Positions 1 through 8,266 of a stretch of 64,000 nt of DNA are shown here, in pieces. The stretch is from assembly GCF_016918565.1 (NCBI RefSeq), contig NZ_JAFFQD010000001.1:124001-188000 (forward strand), read 5' to 3'. Positions within the stretch are counted from its first letter, which is position 1. Each line of letters starts with the position of its first letter. The translations under genes and the position numbers were made by a program. The notes below the pieces were generated by a model. It was not told where the DNA came from. It worked only from the letters and a program-made list of their open reading frames with translations, and searched no databases. Source of the stretch: Desulfogranum marinum (GTDB lineage Bacteria > Desulfobacterota > Desulfobulbia > Desulfobulbales > Desulfobulbaceae).

Positions 1-2
1 GA

Positions 3-1568
3 ATAGAGCACAAACAACTAGAAAAGGATCTCAAAAACAGCGAAAAACGATTTCGCCAACTCTCACAGGCGACATGGGAAGGTATCATTCTCTACGACAA
101 GGGCACAATGCTTCAGGCAAACAACCAACTGTGCGAAATGTTTGGCTACAGTGAGGATGAATTACTTGGCAAACAGGTATTTGATGTGTTGCTTGACCGC
201 GACTCCATCCAGACCCTGCACCTGCAGACTGACCCAGATACCATCGGCCCCTTTAAAGCCAGTGGTATCAAAAAAAACGGCGAACAATTTCCGGTTGAAA
301 TCAGGGTAAAACATATCGATTACCAGGCACAACAAATGCAGGTTGCAGCCATCCGGGATGTGACGACCAGCGAACTTGCCATGCAGCAAAAAATAAACCT
401 TCAGGAACAGCTTGCCGATGCAAAGCGTATGGAGTCTCTTGGGTTGATGGCCGGCTCTGTGGCACACGATCTTAACAACATACTTGCCGGCATTATCACC
501 TACCCTGAGTTGCTCCTTTTAGACCTGGATGATACTTTTAAATATCGTGAAGAAATCACCATGATTCGCGATGCAGGGAAACGGGCCGCAGCTGTCGTCG
601 ATGACCTGCTCACAGTCGCCCGCGGTGCCACCTGTAAAAAAGAAATTCAAGATATCAATACCATTATCACAAACTATTTCAGTTCAGTTGAGTACAATAC
701 CATTCGGCAGCGCTTTCCTGATGTGACCATAGAATCCTACCTGGATGATAAGCTACACCATGTAACCTGTTCGACCATGCACGTCTCTAAATCAGTCATG
801 AACCTGGTACTGAATGCAGCTGAGGCGATCCAAACAAAGGGTTCTGTTACTGTATCTACAAAAAATATCCATCTCAAAGAGGTGCATAAAGGATACGAAA
901 CCATTGAAGCAGGCAATTACACCGTCATCAATGTAGAGGACACAGGATCCGGTATTTCTCCAACAGATCTTAAAAAGATCTTCAGCCCTTTTTACAGTAA
1001 AAAAATCATGGGCAAAAGCGGAACAGGTTTAGGCTTAGCTGTCGTCTGGAACACCGTCCATGACCATGGCGGCTATATCGATCTGGTAAGCAATAAAAAG
1101 GGTACCCTCTTTTCTCTCTACTTTCCTGCAAGCAGTACTCTTTGTGAAACACCCCAGCGATCTTTTGATAATTCTACCCACAAAGGGAACGGGCAACGTA
1201 TCCTTGTTGTGGATGACCAGAAAAGCCAGCGCGAAATTGCCATGAGACTGTTATCCCACATGGGCTATAAGCCCTATACGGTGTCTTCAGGTGAAAAAGC
1301 GATCGAGTTTGTAAAGAATAACAAGGTTGATCTCGTCATCCTGGATATGCTCATGGAGCCAGGCATAAACGGATGCGAAACCTATCGCCTTATCCTGGAA
1401 CACGCACCAGAGCAAAAAGCAATTATTACAAGCGGATACTCTACAGCCACAGATATGCACCAGGCCAAAGAACTTGGAGTAACCCAATTCGTTAAAAAAC
1501 CTTATTCACTCCAAGACCTTGGTGACGCCCTCCAGCAGGTCCTCCCCGGGCTGCCTCTATACACCTGA
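3..1568 (+). CDS. Hybrid sensor histidine kinase (PAS-HisKA-HATPase-REC), 5' partial
   Basis: The frame is open to the left edge (first full codon at base 3), so the N-terminus lies outside the window and the ATG at 108 is internal. The visible part begins inside a PAS domain (about 120 codons). A HisKA helix follows with the phospho-acceptor His in SVAHDLNNIL (codon 465-467). The HATPase domain has N box NLVLNAAEAI, G1 DTGSGI and G2 GTGLGLA. A C-terminal receiver domain carries its Asp in VILDML (codon 1344-1346) and its Lys in FVKKPY. Family knowledge: this is a hybrid kinase that can pass phosphate from its own His to its own Asp. No membrane segment is visible in the part seen, and no output regulator is adjacent. 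The stimulus is unknown. Confidence 0.93.
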   Translation: MEHKQLEKDLKNSEKRFRQLSQATWEGIILYDKGTMLQANNQLCEMFGYSEDELLGKQVFDVLLDRDSIQTLHLQTDPDTIGPFKASGIKKNGEQFPVEIRVKHIDYQAQQMQVAAIRDVTTSELAMQQKINLQEQLADAKRMESLGLMAGSVAHDLNNILAGIITYPELLLLDLDDTFKYREEITMIRDAGKRAAAVVDDLLTVARGATCKKEIQDINTIITNYFSSVEYNTIRQRFPDVTIESYLDDKLHHVTCSTMHVSKSVMNLVLNAAEAIQTKGSVTVSTKNIHLKEVHKGYETIEAGNYTVINVEDTGSGISPTDLKKIFSPFYSKKIMGKSGTGLGLAVVWNTVHDHGGYIDLVSNKKGTLFSLYFPASSTLCETPQRSFDNSTHKGNGQRILVVDDQKSQREIAMRLLSHMGYKPYTVSSGEKAIEFVKNNKVDLVILDMLMEPGINGCETYRLILEHAPEQKAIITSGYSTATDMHQAKELGVTQFVKKPYSLQDLGDALQQVLPGLPLYT

Positions 1569-1696
1569 GAATCTCCCCTCAAAAAACCTCGTACATTACC
1601 AATCATTTGACTTTAACGGGGTAAAGCAATACCTTTTTTAGATATTTTGTAAAATAAGTACCACCCATCCAACCACCCCCACTTAAACGAAACAAA

Positions 1697-3571
1697 ATGA
1701 TAAAAAAAATATTCTCATTTATTTGGCTGCCTTTTCATTGGTTTTGGAAATTGCTCTCAGCCGGGATGGCCGTTTTTGCCAGCTTGCTTTTTTTAGCCTC
1801 TTTATTTCTTGTTGTTACCACTCTTTTTTATCGACCTGAAGTAACCATGCCAGATGACGCGGTATTGATCTTTGCGCCGGAGGGAGACATCGTTGAACAA
1901 CGCTCCCCCATCGACCCAATGGCACAAGTAATCAATAATCTTTCGGGTGTACCGGTAGAAAAAGACATTCTACTGCAGGATGTCCTAGATTGTATCTATA
2001 CGGCAGCTGACGATTCCAGAATAAATGTACTGTTTATAGCCCCTGACCGACTGGGAAAAGTCGGGCTCAACCAAATAAAGGCCATCGGCAAGGCTGTAGA
2101 TTACTTTAAAGCAGCAGGAAAAAAGGTTGTCGCCGCTGGCGACAATTATAATCAGGCGCAATATTACTTAGCATCCTGGGCTGATGAAATTTACCTGAAC
2201 CCCATGGGTGGATTGCGCATCCAAGGTTTCCGGGTATACCGCCTCTACGCGAAGGAACTTCTTGAAAAACTGGCAATTGATTTTCATGTGTTCCGCGTTG
2301 GTACATTCAAATCCGCCCTGGAACCCTTCACCAGAAACGACATGTCACCAGCCGCCAAAGAGGCTAACAAGGTCTGGCTGGATGCGTTGTGGGAAATATA
2401 TAGTCAAGACATTGCTACCCACCGAAAAATGACAAGCCGACAATTCAAATATATAATCGATAATCTGCCGACCTACCTCGAGCAAAGCAAAGGAGACCGC
2501 AGCCAAATGGCCCTGCAAGCAGGGCTTATCGACGGCATTAAAACCAGGCAGGAATTACTCGCTTACCTTTCTGAACTCTCCAACGTTCCGCCTGATTCAT
2601 CAAAAAAATTCCCCCAAATAAGCTATAAAAATTACCTCCAGTCAATTACGCCTTCCTACGCACCCGCCCCGGAGAAAAAAGACAATGTGGGCATCATCAC
2701 GGCTACCGGCAATATAATGTATGGTAAAGGCGCTGTTAATCAAATTGGATCTCAATTATTGATCGAACAAATTCGTCAAGCCAAAAAAGACAATAATATA
2801 AAGGCACTTGTTCTACGAATATCCACCGGTGGCGGAAGCGCTATGGCTTCAGAACTGATCAGGCTTGAGCTACTCTCGTTCCAACAAACAGGTAAACCAG
2901 TGGTTGTCTCCATGGGTTCTATGGCTGCTTCCGGCGGCTACTGGCTAGCTGCCGATGCTGATCTCATTATAGCTTCACCTGTTACCTTAACCGGCTCGAT
3001 AGGTATTTTCGGCGCTATTCCAACCGTCAACAATACACTTAAAAAAATAGGCGTATATGGTGACGGTATAGGCACCAGCAAAACTGCTCTTTTCGGCAAT
3101 CCAGTCTCTGCGATGTCGACTGCGGAAAAGTCCTACCACCAACTCAGCGTTGAAAACGGATACCGTCAATTTCTTTCCATCGTTTCCCAAGGCAGAGACA
3201 TGTCCTTGGACAAGGTAAAAATGATAGCTGAGGGAAGGGTGTGGGATGGTAAAACAGCAATGCGCCTGGGCCTGGTAGATCAACTAGGCAACCTGGATAA
3301 AGCCATTAAAGAGGCTGCCAAGTTAGCAGGCATAGATGAAAAAAATGCGGTTTATGTTGCTCCAAGACCCAGCAGTCTACTCATGATTTTCAGGCAACTT
3401 GGTAACTTCATCAACACTCATGCCGGCCTTCATATAAGCTCAGCACAGATTCCGAAAATTTTCCGTCAGGCAGTTGGCGGCCAATGGGAGATCCTCACAT
3501 TGGGCTTAAGCTCAGACCCCGGTGATCTCTACGCTCATAGTCTTTTTTCAACAGCGGCATTTGCTTTTTAA
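1697..3571 (+). CDS. sppA: Signal peptide peptidase SppA, 67 kDa type
   Basis: A 624-residue protein of the S49 family, which degrades leftover signal peptides in the inner membrane. An N-terminal membrane helix (about residues 15-45) anchors it, followed by two tandem S49 domains as in the long E. coli-type enzyme of similar length. The catalytic dyad is visible: Lys205 in VGTFKSALEPF in the first domain and Ser412 in GSMAASGGYW in the second. The start is the ATG after an A-rich stretch with no strong ribosome-binding site. The gene stands alone between the histidine kinase and a non-coding hairpin region. The long form and both catalytic residues make the call firm. Confidence 0.95.
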   Translation: MIKKIFSFIWLPFHWFWKLLSAGMAVFASLLFLASLFLVVTTLFYRPEVTMPDDAVLIFAPEGDIVEQRSPIDPMAQVINNLSGVPVEKDILLQDVLDCIYTAADDSRINVLFIAPDRLGKVGLNQIKAIGKAVDYFKAAGKKVVAAGDNYNQAQYYLASWADEIYLNPMGGLRIQGFRVYRLYAKELLEKLAIDFHVFRVGTFKSALEPFTRNDMSPAAKEANKVWLDALWEIYSQDIATHRKMTSRQFKYIIDNLPTYLEQSKGDRSQMALQAGLIDGIKTRQELLAYLSELSNVPPDSSKKFPQISYKNYLQSITPSYAPAPEKKDNVGIITATGNIMYGKGAVNQIGSQLLIEQIRQAKKDNNIKALVLRISTGGGSAMASELIRLELLSFQQTGKPVVVSMGSMAASGGYWLAADADLIIASPVTLTGSIGIFGAIPTVNNTLKKIGVYGDGIGTSKTALFGNPVSAMSTAEKSYHQLSVENGYRQFLSIVSQGRDMSLDKVKMIAEGRVWDGKTAMRLGLVDQLGNLDKAIKEAAKLAGIDEKNAVYVAPRPSSLLMIFRQLGNFINTHAGLHISSAQIPKIFRQAVGGQWEILTLGLSSDPGDLYAHSLFSTAAFAF

Positions 3572-3949
3572 AACTTCACCTGCTATTTATGAGTCTGTTG
3601 ATTTAATAGGATCTTCGTTCAAGATCGAGGCATGTTGTAAAAATAACCACAGGCATATAACTGATATCGGAGTCTACGCTTACCTCCGAGGATTATTTTT
3701 TCAGCATAACGAGGTAAGCGTTAGACTCCGAGAGATTGGGCGAAAAGACAGTAAATCAACTGGCTCATTTGTAACCATCAATCTTTATAAAAAAAATGGA
3801 ATGGAATGGCAGCCTGCCCATTACACCAATCCCTATCCCCAAAGGGTCACTTACAGCACCGGCAAAGCGGGCATATTTCTCCCACTGTGGCATGTATGCC
3901 AGTGGCGGCAAGCTTGCAAGCCCATCAAACCTAACTTTTTGGAGTCTCT
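3572..3949. other. Intergenic region with a long inverted repeat
   Basis: There is no convincing gene here. A frame open from inside sppA to 3962 has no start signal and runs through the inverted repeat at 3667-3731, so it is not taken as coding. The right end carries the ribosome-binding site (TTGGAG) of the solute-binding protein. Confidence 0.6.
3667..3731. repeat. Head-to-head pair of an 18-19 bp dispersed motif (inverted repeat)
   Basis: The left arm TCGGAGTCTACGCTTACC (3667-3684) and the right arm GGTAAGCGTTAGACTCCGA (3713-3731) are reverse complements apart from one inserted T. They are separated by 28 bases. The transcript could fold into a stem of about 19 bp. There is no T-run directly after it, so it is a poor intrinsic terminator for sppA. 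Related single motifs lie at 54184-54201 and 61638-61655. Confidence 0.8.
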
Positions 3950-4864
3950 ATGCGCCACCTAGTCGTCTTACTGACCTTTATCTTCCATGTCACCGGCTCC
4001 CCTCTTTTCGCCCAGCCATCCCCTGTAATGGTTATATCCGGCAACCCCGAGGCCCCACCTGTCGCATGGAACAAACAAGGTAAACTCCAAGGCGTTGGGC
4101 CAAAGCTGGCAACAGACATCCTCTCTCAACTCAACATACAATACTCCATCCAACCAGCCACTGACTGGCTCCAGGTACAGCAACAACTTGTCGCAGGTGA
4201 AGTCGACTTGATTGTCTCTGCATACAAAAATAAAAAGAGAGAGCAGCATATGGTGTTTTCGGCCCCATACCTCGAGAGCCCGGTTGTAGCGGTCGTGAAA
4301 AAGGGAGACCGTTTTATCTGTAACTGCTGGGAGGATATGATAGGCAAAAAAGGCGTTGCCGGCCAGGGAGAGAGCTTTGGCGACGATTTCGACGCGTACA
4401 TCAAAGACAAGCTCGATGTGACCTATACTCCCTATCAACGGGCATTTGAAATGCTCGAAGAAGATACAGCAGACTACCTGATCATAGATCTTTATCCTGC
4501 TATTATTTATTCAAAACTCCTTATGGTCGAAGACAAGATTGAGTTCATGGAAAAACCCATCGTAGTGCAACAGCTACACATGGCAATATCCAAAAAATCA
4601 CCCTACCTGGATCAACTCCCAGCAATCAACAACCAGTTAAAGCAACTGAAGGCAGCAGGAAAAATAAAAAAACTGGCTATTGATCAGTACAACAGCTGGC
4701 ACAAAACATTTAAAGAACGCCAGCATTTTTACGCTAAGGCCCAAAAAAATGCCTCCGATGCCCAGGCAACTTTCAACGCTGAAGCAAGGGACCGGGGCCT
4801 TGACAATCTTGCCCGTTTTATTGAAGAGGGAAGACCTTATATGGAAGGCGGGACAGGTCACTGA
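3950..4864 (+). CDS. Periplasmic amino-acid-type solute-binding protein (SBP_bac_3)
   Basis: A 304-residue exported protein. The signal peptide covers about residues 1-22 (hydrophobic stretch VVLLTFIFHVTG, cleavage near LFAQ). The family-3 binding fold then runs from about 27 to 245, with typical stretches PPVAWNKQGKLQGVGPKLA, DLIVSAYKN and MVFSAPYLESPVV. The last 60 residues form a charged helical tail. The start ATG follows TTGGAG at good spacing. No ABC permease or ATPase is next to it, so it could serve a transporter elsewhere, act as a sensor partner, or work alone. The ligand cannot be told from the sequence; polar amino acids are usual for the family. Confidence 0.82.
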   Translation: MRHLVVLLTFIFHVTGSPLFAQPSPVMVISGNPEAPPVAWNKQGKLQGVGPKLATDILSQLNIQYSIQPATDWLQVQQQLVAGEVDLIVSAYKNKKREQHMVFSAPYLESPVVAVVKKGDRFICNCWEDMIGKKGVAGQGESFGDDFDAYIKDKLDVTYTPYQRAFEMLEEDTADYLIIDLYPAIIYSKLLMVEDKIEFMEKPIVVQQLHMAISKKSPYLDQLPAINNQLKQLKAAGKIKKLAIDQYNSWHKTFKERQHFYAKAQKNASDAQATFNAEARDRGLDNLARFIEEGRPYMEGGTGH

Positions 4865-4914
4865 TTACCTGCAGACAGGGCTTCTCCTATAAAGGATGTG
4901 CCCTGAAAACGAAA

Positions 4915-4943
4915 GGGACTGCCTGGTAGTAGTCCCCTTTTTT
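4915..4943 (+). terminator. Intrinsic terminator after the solute-binding protein gene
   Basis: GGGACT (4915-4920) pairs with AGTCCC (4931-4936) and is followed by CTTTTTT. It lies 50 bases after the stop of the binding-protein gene and before the converging rtcB. Confidence 0.75.
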
Positions 4944-5006
4944 GCTCATTCATAACAGCAAAAAAACTAACAAGCACGAAGCAGATTGCCAGAGAGGATC
5001 CTCGAC

Positions 5007-6182
5007 TTACCCTTTCACAACTGCAAGCGGTGAAAGCTCGACCACTATCTCGACCAAATCTTTTTGGTTGTTCATCACGCTCCCGATATCTTTATAGGCG
5101 CTGGGAGCCTCATCTAAATCCCTTTTGCTCCTCAGTCCGTGCAAAATACCCTTCTTTTCAAGCTTGGCTATTTCCTGCTGCAGGTCCAGGCTGCGCTGGG
5201 CTTGTTTCCGGCCAAGAACGCGTCCAGCCCCATGAGAACACGATGAAAAGGAATCAGGATTCCCCAGCCCGCGGACAATATAGCTTGTACTACCTTGAGA
5301 TCCGGGAATAATCCCCAGCTCTCCAGCAAATGCTCTGGTCGCCCCTTTGCGATGAACCAGAACCTGTTGGCCAAAATGGTTTTCTTTTGCAGCGTAATTA
5401 TGGGCGACATCCAAAGGGGGGTGAAATTCTTCACAGCCCGTTACCTCACTCACAATCCATTGAATCCGGCGCATCATCTCTTGCCGGTTGGCTCCGGCAA
5501 AGGCAACACAATAGTTCATCTCTGCCATATATCGCACACCCTCCTTGCTTTCCACCCACAGAGCAGCGAGCTGCCACTGTTTCGGCACCTTCAAGCCGGC
5601 ATCAACATTTATTTTTTGGGCCAACTTATTGTAATAGCCTGCAACCTTGTATCCAAGATTCCTACTGCCGGAATGGACCATTAGCCAGATATGGTTATCA
5701 CTCCCACGCTGCAACTCAATAAAATGATTTCCACCGCCAAGAGTTCCAACCTGGTGCCTCCCACTTTCATATTCCCGTGCGATAACAGGCAATTCTTTTT
5801 CGACCTCCATATCCGCTAAAGGCGGCATAATCGAATGCGGTCGGGGGGTAAGGTGATGCTTAAAACCAAGGGGAATAGCTCTGCGTATCGAGCCTACAAT
5901 CTTTTTCAGCTGATCAGTGGTTGCCTCTGTAATACCGGTTTTAACCGCACACATGCCACAGCCAATATCTACCCCCACCGCATTGGGAACAACAGCCCCT
6001 TGAGTGGCCAGCACCCCACCTATGGGCATGCCGTAACCGACATGGGCGTCGGGCATAATAGCCACATGATGAAAGGCAAACGGCAGGTTGGCAAGATTTT
6101 TTGCCTGCTGCAACGCATCCGGATCAAGATCATCAAGCCAAAGCAAAAGTGGTATTTTTTCAGATTCTATTCTCTTTTTCAT
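5007..6182 (-). CDS. rtcB: RNA-splicing ligase RtcB
   Basis: A 391-residue RtcB, which joins 2',3'-cyclic phosphate (or 3'-phosphate) RNA ends to 5'-hydroxyl ends using GTP and Mn2+. Conserved motifs appear in order: MPDAHVGYGMPIGGV, VGVDIGCGM, GTLGGGNHFIE, VHSGSRNLG, HRKGATRA, GSQGSTSYIV and the guanylylated-His motif SCSHGAGR near the C-terminus. The chosen start is the ATG at 6182; a GTG three codons upstream is also possible. Length is typical of the shorter bacterial form. No archease gene or RtcR-type regulator lies next to it. It may act in repair of RNA cut by toxins or stress nucleases, which is family knowledge and not shown here. Confidence 0.95.
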   Translation of the reverse strand: MKKRIESEKIPLLLWLDDLDPDALQQAKNLANLPFAFHHVAIMPDAHVGYGMPIGGVLATQGAVVPNAVGVDIGCGMCAVKTGITEATTDQLKKIVGSIRRAIPLGFKHHLTPRPHSIMPPLADMEVEKELPVIAREYESGRHQVGTLGGGNHFIELQRGSDNHIWLMVHSGSRNLGYKVAGYYNKLAQKINVDAGLKVPKQWQLAALWVESKEGVRYMAEMNYCVAFAGANRQEMMRRIQWIVSEVTGCEEFHPPLDVAHNYAAKENHFGQQVLVHRKGATRAFAGELGIIPGSQGSTSYIVRGLGNPDSFSSCSHGAGRVLGRKQAQRSLDLQQEIAKLEKKGILHGLRSKRDLDEAPSAYKDIGSVMNNQKDLVEIVVELSPLAVVKG

Positions 6183-6288
6183 GGAGAGCACTTGCTGATT
6201 TTACGTAGAGGTTTATAGTGCAACGCTACTGCATTAGCTCAATCAATCCAGCAAACATTTACCTTCCTTAGATCAGGCGACAGAGTCT

Positions 6289-7251
6289 ATGACCGCAGAA
6301 AACATGTTTCTCGACTTATGGACCGGATTAGGCTGGCCCCTTATCCGGTTGCTCTTTTTCATCTCTGTTGGGCTAATGATAGCTAATTTGATCGAAGCTC
6401 TCAACTGGACAAGAAAAATAGCTTTTCTTGCCAAACCATTGACACGCTTCGGTCACCTTTCTTCTTTGACCGGTGCGTCCTTTTCCATGGCCTTTTTTTC
6501 CGGGGTGGCAGCAAATACCATGTTATCGGAAGGGTACGAAAAGAAAACCATCACCAAAAAAGAGCTCATCCTGGCAAACCTGTTTAATAGCCTCCCTACC
6601 TATTTTCTCCATCTCCCTACTACTTTTTTCATTACCGCCCCACTTATCAAGGGTGCGGCTGTCGTATACGTCGGCCTGACATTTGGGGCAGCCATACTGC
6701 GCACGTTAGTTATTACCCTCCTCGCCCACTTCCTCCTTCCAGCCAAAAACGTTGCCGGTGAGGAATTCAAGCGGGCGGAAACAGCCACGTTTAAAAGCGC
6801 CCTTGCAAACACACTGAAAAGATTTAAAAAACGTATAAAAAAAATTATTCGTTTTACAGTACCTATTTATACACTTTTTTATTTCTTTAATCAGTTCGGT
6901 CTCTTTACCCTCCTTGAACAATTCATGGCCGAGCGCTTCACCTGGCTTGCCTGGCTCTCCCCTCAGGCAATGTCAATTATAGTTTTACATGTGGCAGCTG
7001 AATTTTCAGCCGGTCTCGCTGCAGCTGGTGCCATGCTTGCAGATGGCACCATGGAAACCCGAGAAGTGATACTCGCTCTGTTAGTAGGTAATGTCTTATC
7101 TTCGCCAATTCGTGCGGTGCGGCACCAATTTCCTTATTATGCAGGCATTTTCAAACCAGCCTTGGCCACCCAGCTCATCTTCTTCTCGCAAAGCTTCCGC
7201 ACATTGAGCATAGCCGGCATGGCGCTACTCTACTTTTTTATCAGTTTGTAG
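6289..7251 (+). CDS. Multi-span membrane protein with nucleoside-recognition (Gate) domain
   Basis: A 320-residue, mostly hydrophobic protein with about seven or eight predicted membrane helices. The stretch FSGVAANTMLSEGYEKK followed by ITKKELILANLFNSLPTYF resembles the Gate module found in nucleoside and spore-maturation membrane proteins. A charged loop near residues 165-190 (FKRFKKRIKKI) separates two halves. The late stretch VGNVLSSPIRAVRHQFPYY also recurs in this group. Family knowledge gives no firm substrate. It lies 83 bp upstream of a universal stress protein on the same strand, so the two may share a transcript. Fold-level confidence is fair; function is unknown. Confidence 0.65.
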   Translation: MTAENMFLDLWTGLGWPLIRLLFFISVGLMIANLIEALNWTRKIAFLAKPLTRFGHLSSLTGASFSMAFFSGVAANTMLSEGYEKKTITKKELILANLFNSLPTYFLHLPTTFFITAPLIKGAAVVYVGLTFGAAILRTLVITLLAHFLLPAKNVAGEEFKRAETATFKSALANTLKRFKKRIKKIIRFTVPIYTLFYFFNQFGLFTLLEQFMAERFTWLAWLSPQAMSIIVLHVAAEFSAGLAAAGAMLADGTMETREVILALLVGNVLSSPIRAVRHQFPYYAGIFKPALATQLIFFSQSFRTLSIAGMALLYFFISL

Positions 7252-7334
7252 ACTTTCACACCAGCCTCGTGATAAAATAGCAGAAAGACACCTGAAAAAA
7301 ACAACCACCCCTCCCCAAAAAGTAGGAGCAAGGA

Positions 7335-8261
7335 ATGGAAAAAACAGTAATGGTGGCCATTGATGGGTCTGTATACAGTTCGAACAGCCTGGACTATCTG
7401 ATAAAAATATTCGGAAACGAAAGTAGCTTTCATATACACCTGATCAGTGTCGTTCCTGCAGGCGGATCCGGTCAAGACTGGATGTTTGACGTTGACCCGT
7501 TACGCCAACAATCCCCTATCACCGAAAAACGCTCCCGGGTGGCGAACCGCTATCTGAAGGATGCCAAGGCAAGACTCGTCCGTAACGGTTTTTCCAAGGA
7601 GCAGGTCAGTTACAGCACCCAAATCTCTTCAACATCCATCTCGACAACCCTGCATCATGCAGCCCACCAGGGGCAATACGACTCCATCCTCATAGGCCGC
7701 CGTGGGATCGGCACTGTAGGCGGCCTTTTCTTCGGCAGCACCTCTGCGGATTTCATCGAAAAATGTCATGAAATCCCGATGTGGATTATTGATGGAGAGG
7801 TTATATCCAAACGATTCCTCCTCGCAGTGCAGAGCCAACCGGAATCACTTATGGCAGCAGATCACCTCGCCTTTATGCTCCAGGATCATCCTGAGGCAAA
7901 AATCTGTCTCTATCACTCCAACAGTATGTTTGGCAGGCAACAACCGGCAAAGCCGGAACATTTTCACTCCCAATGGGGAAAACAATGGTGTGAGCAATAT
8001 CTGGATTTGGAAAACTTTCTTTTCTATGCCCATGCTCAGGTGTTGATTGATAACGGCGTCCCCAAAAACCGCATTTCTCAACTACCGGCGCAAATGCATC
8101 TTGACGTAGGGGCGGACTTGCTTCGCCAGGCAAAAAAGCACAACTGCGGGACAATCGTCATCGGTCGCCGAGGTCGACAAGGAGGAAAGGGCCTGCTGAA
8201 AGGTGTCTCTGACCGAACAGTGCAGCAGGCCCAGAACATCGCCATTTGGCTTGTCGGATAA
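7335..8261 (+). CDS. Tandem-domain universal stress protein
   Basis: A 308-residue protein built of two UspA-like domains, about residues 1-145 and 155-308. Each ends with an ATP-binding-type loop: ILIGRRGIGTVGGLFFGS in the first and VIGRRGRQGGKGLLKG in the second. The start follows TAGGAGCAAGGA, a good ribosome-binding site. USPs bind nucleotides and respond to starvation or stress in the cytosol; the exact role is not predictable. The gene ends five bases before the converging M16 peptidase gene with no clear terminator between them. Confidence 0.9.
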   Translation: MEKTVMVAIDGSVYSSNSLDYLIKIFGNESSFHIHLISVVPAGGSGQDWMFDVDPLRQQSPITEKRSRVANRYLKDAKARLVRNGFSKEQVSYSTQISSTSISTTLHHAAHQGQYDSILIGRRGIGTVGGLFFGSTSADFIEKCHEIPMWIIDGEVISKRFLLAVQSQPESLMAADHLAFMLQDHPEAKICLYHSNSMFGRQQPAKPEHFHSQWGKQWCEQYLDLENFLFYAHAQVLIDNGVPKNRISQLPAQMHLDVGADLLRQAKKHNCGTIVIGRRGRQGGKGLLKGVSDRTVQQAQNIAIWLVG

Positions 8262-8266
8262 AAGCG

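Noticed and set aside
3522-3962. 146-codon frame after sppA
   Set aside because: It begins inside sppA, reads through the inverted repeat and has no ribosome-binding site or family match.
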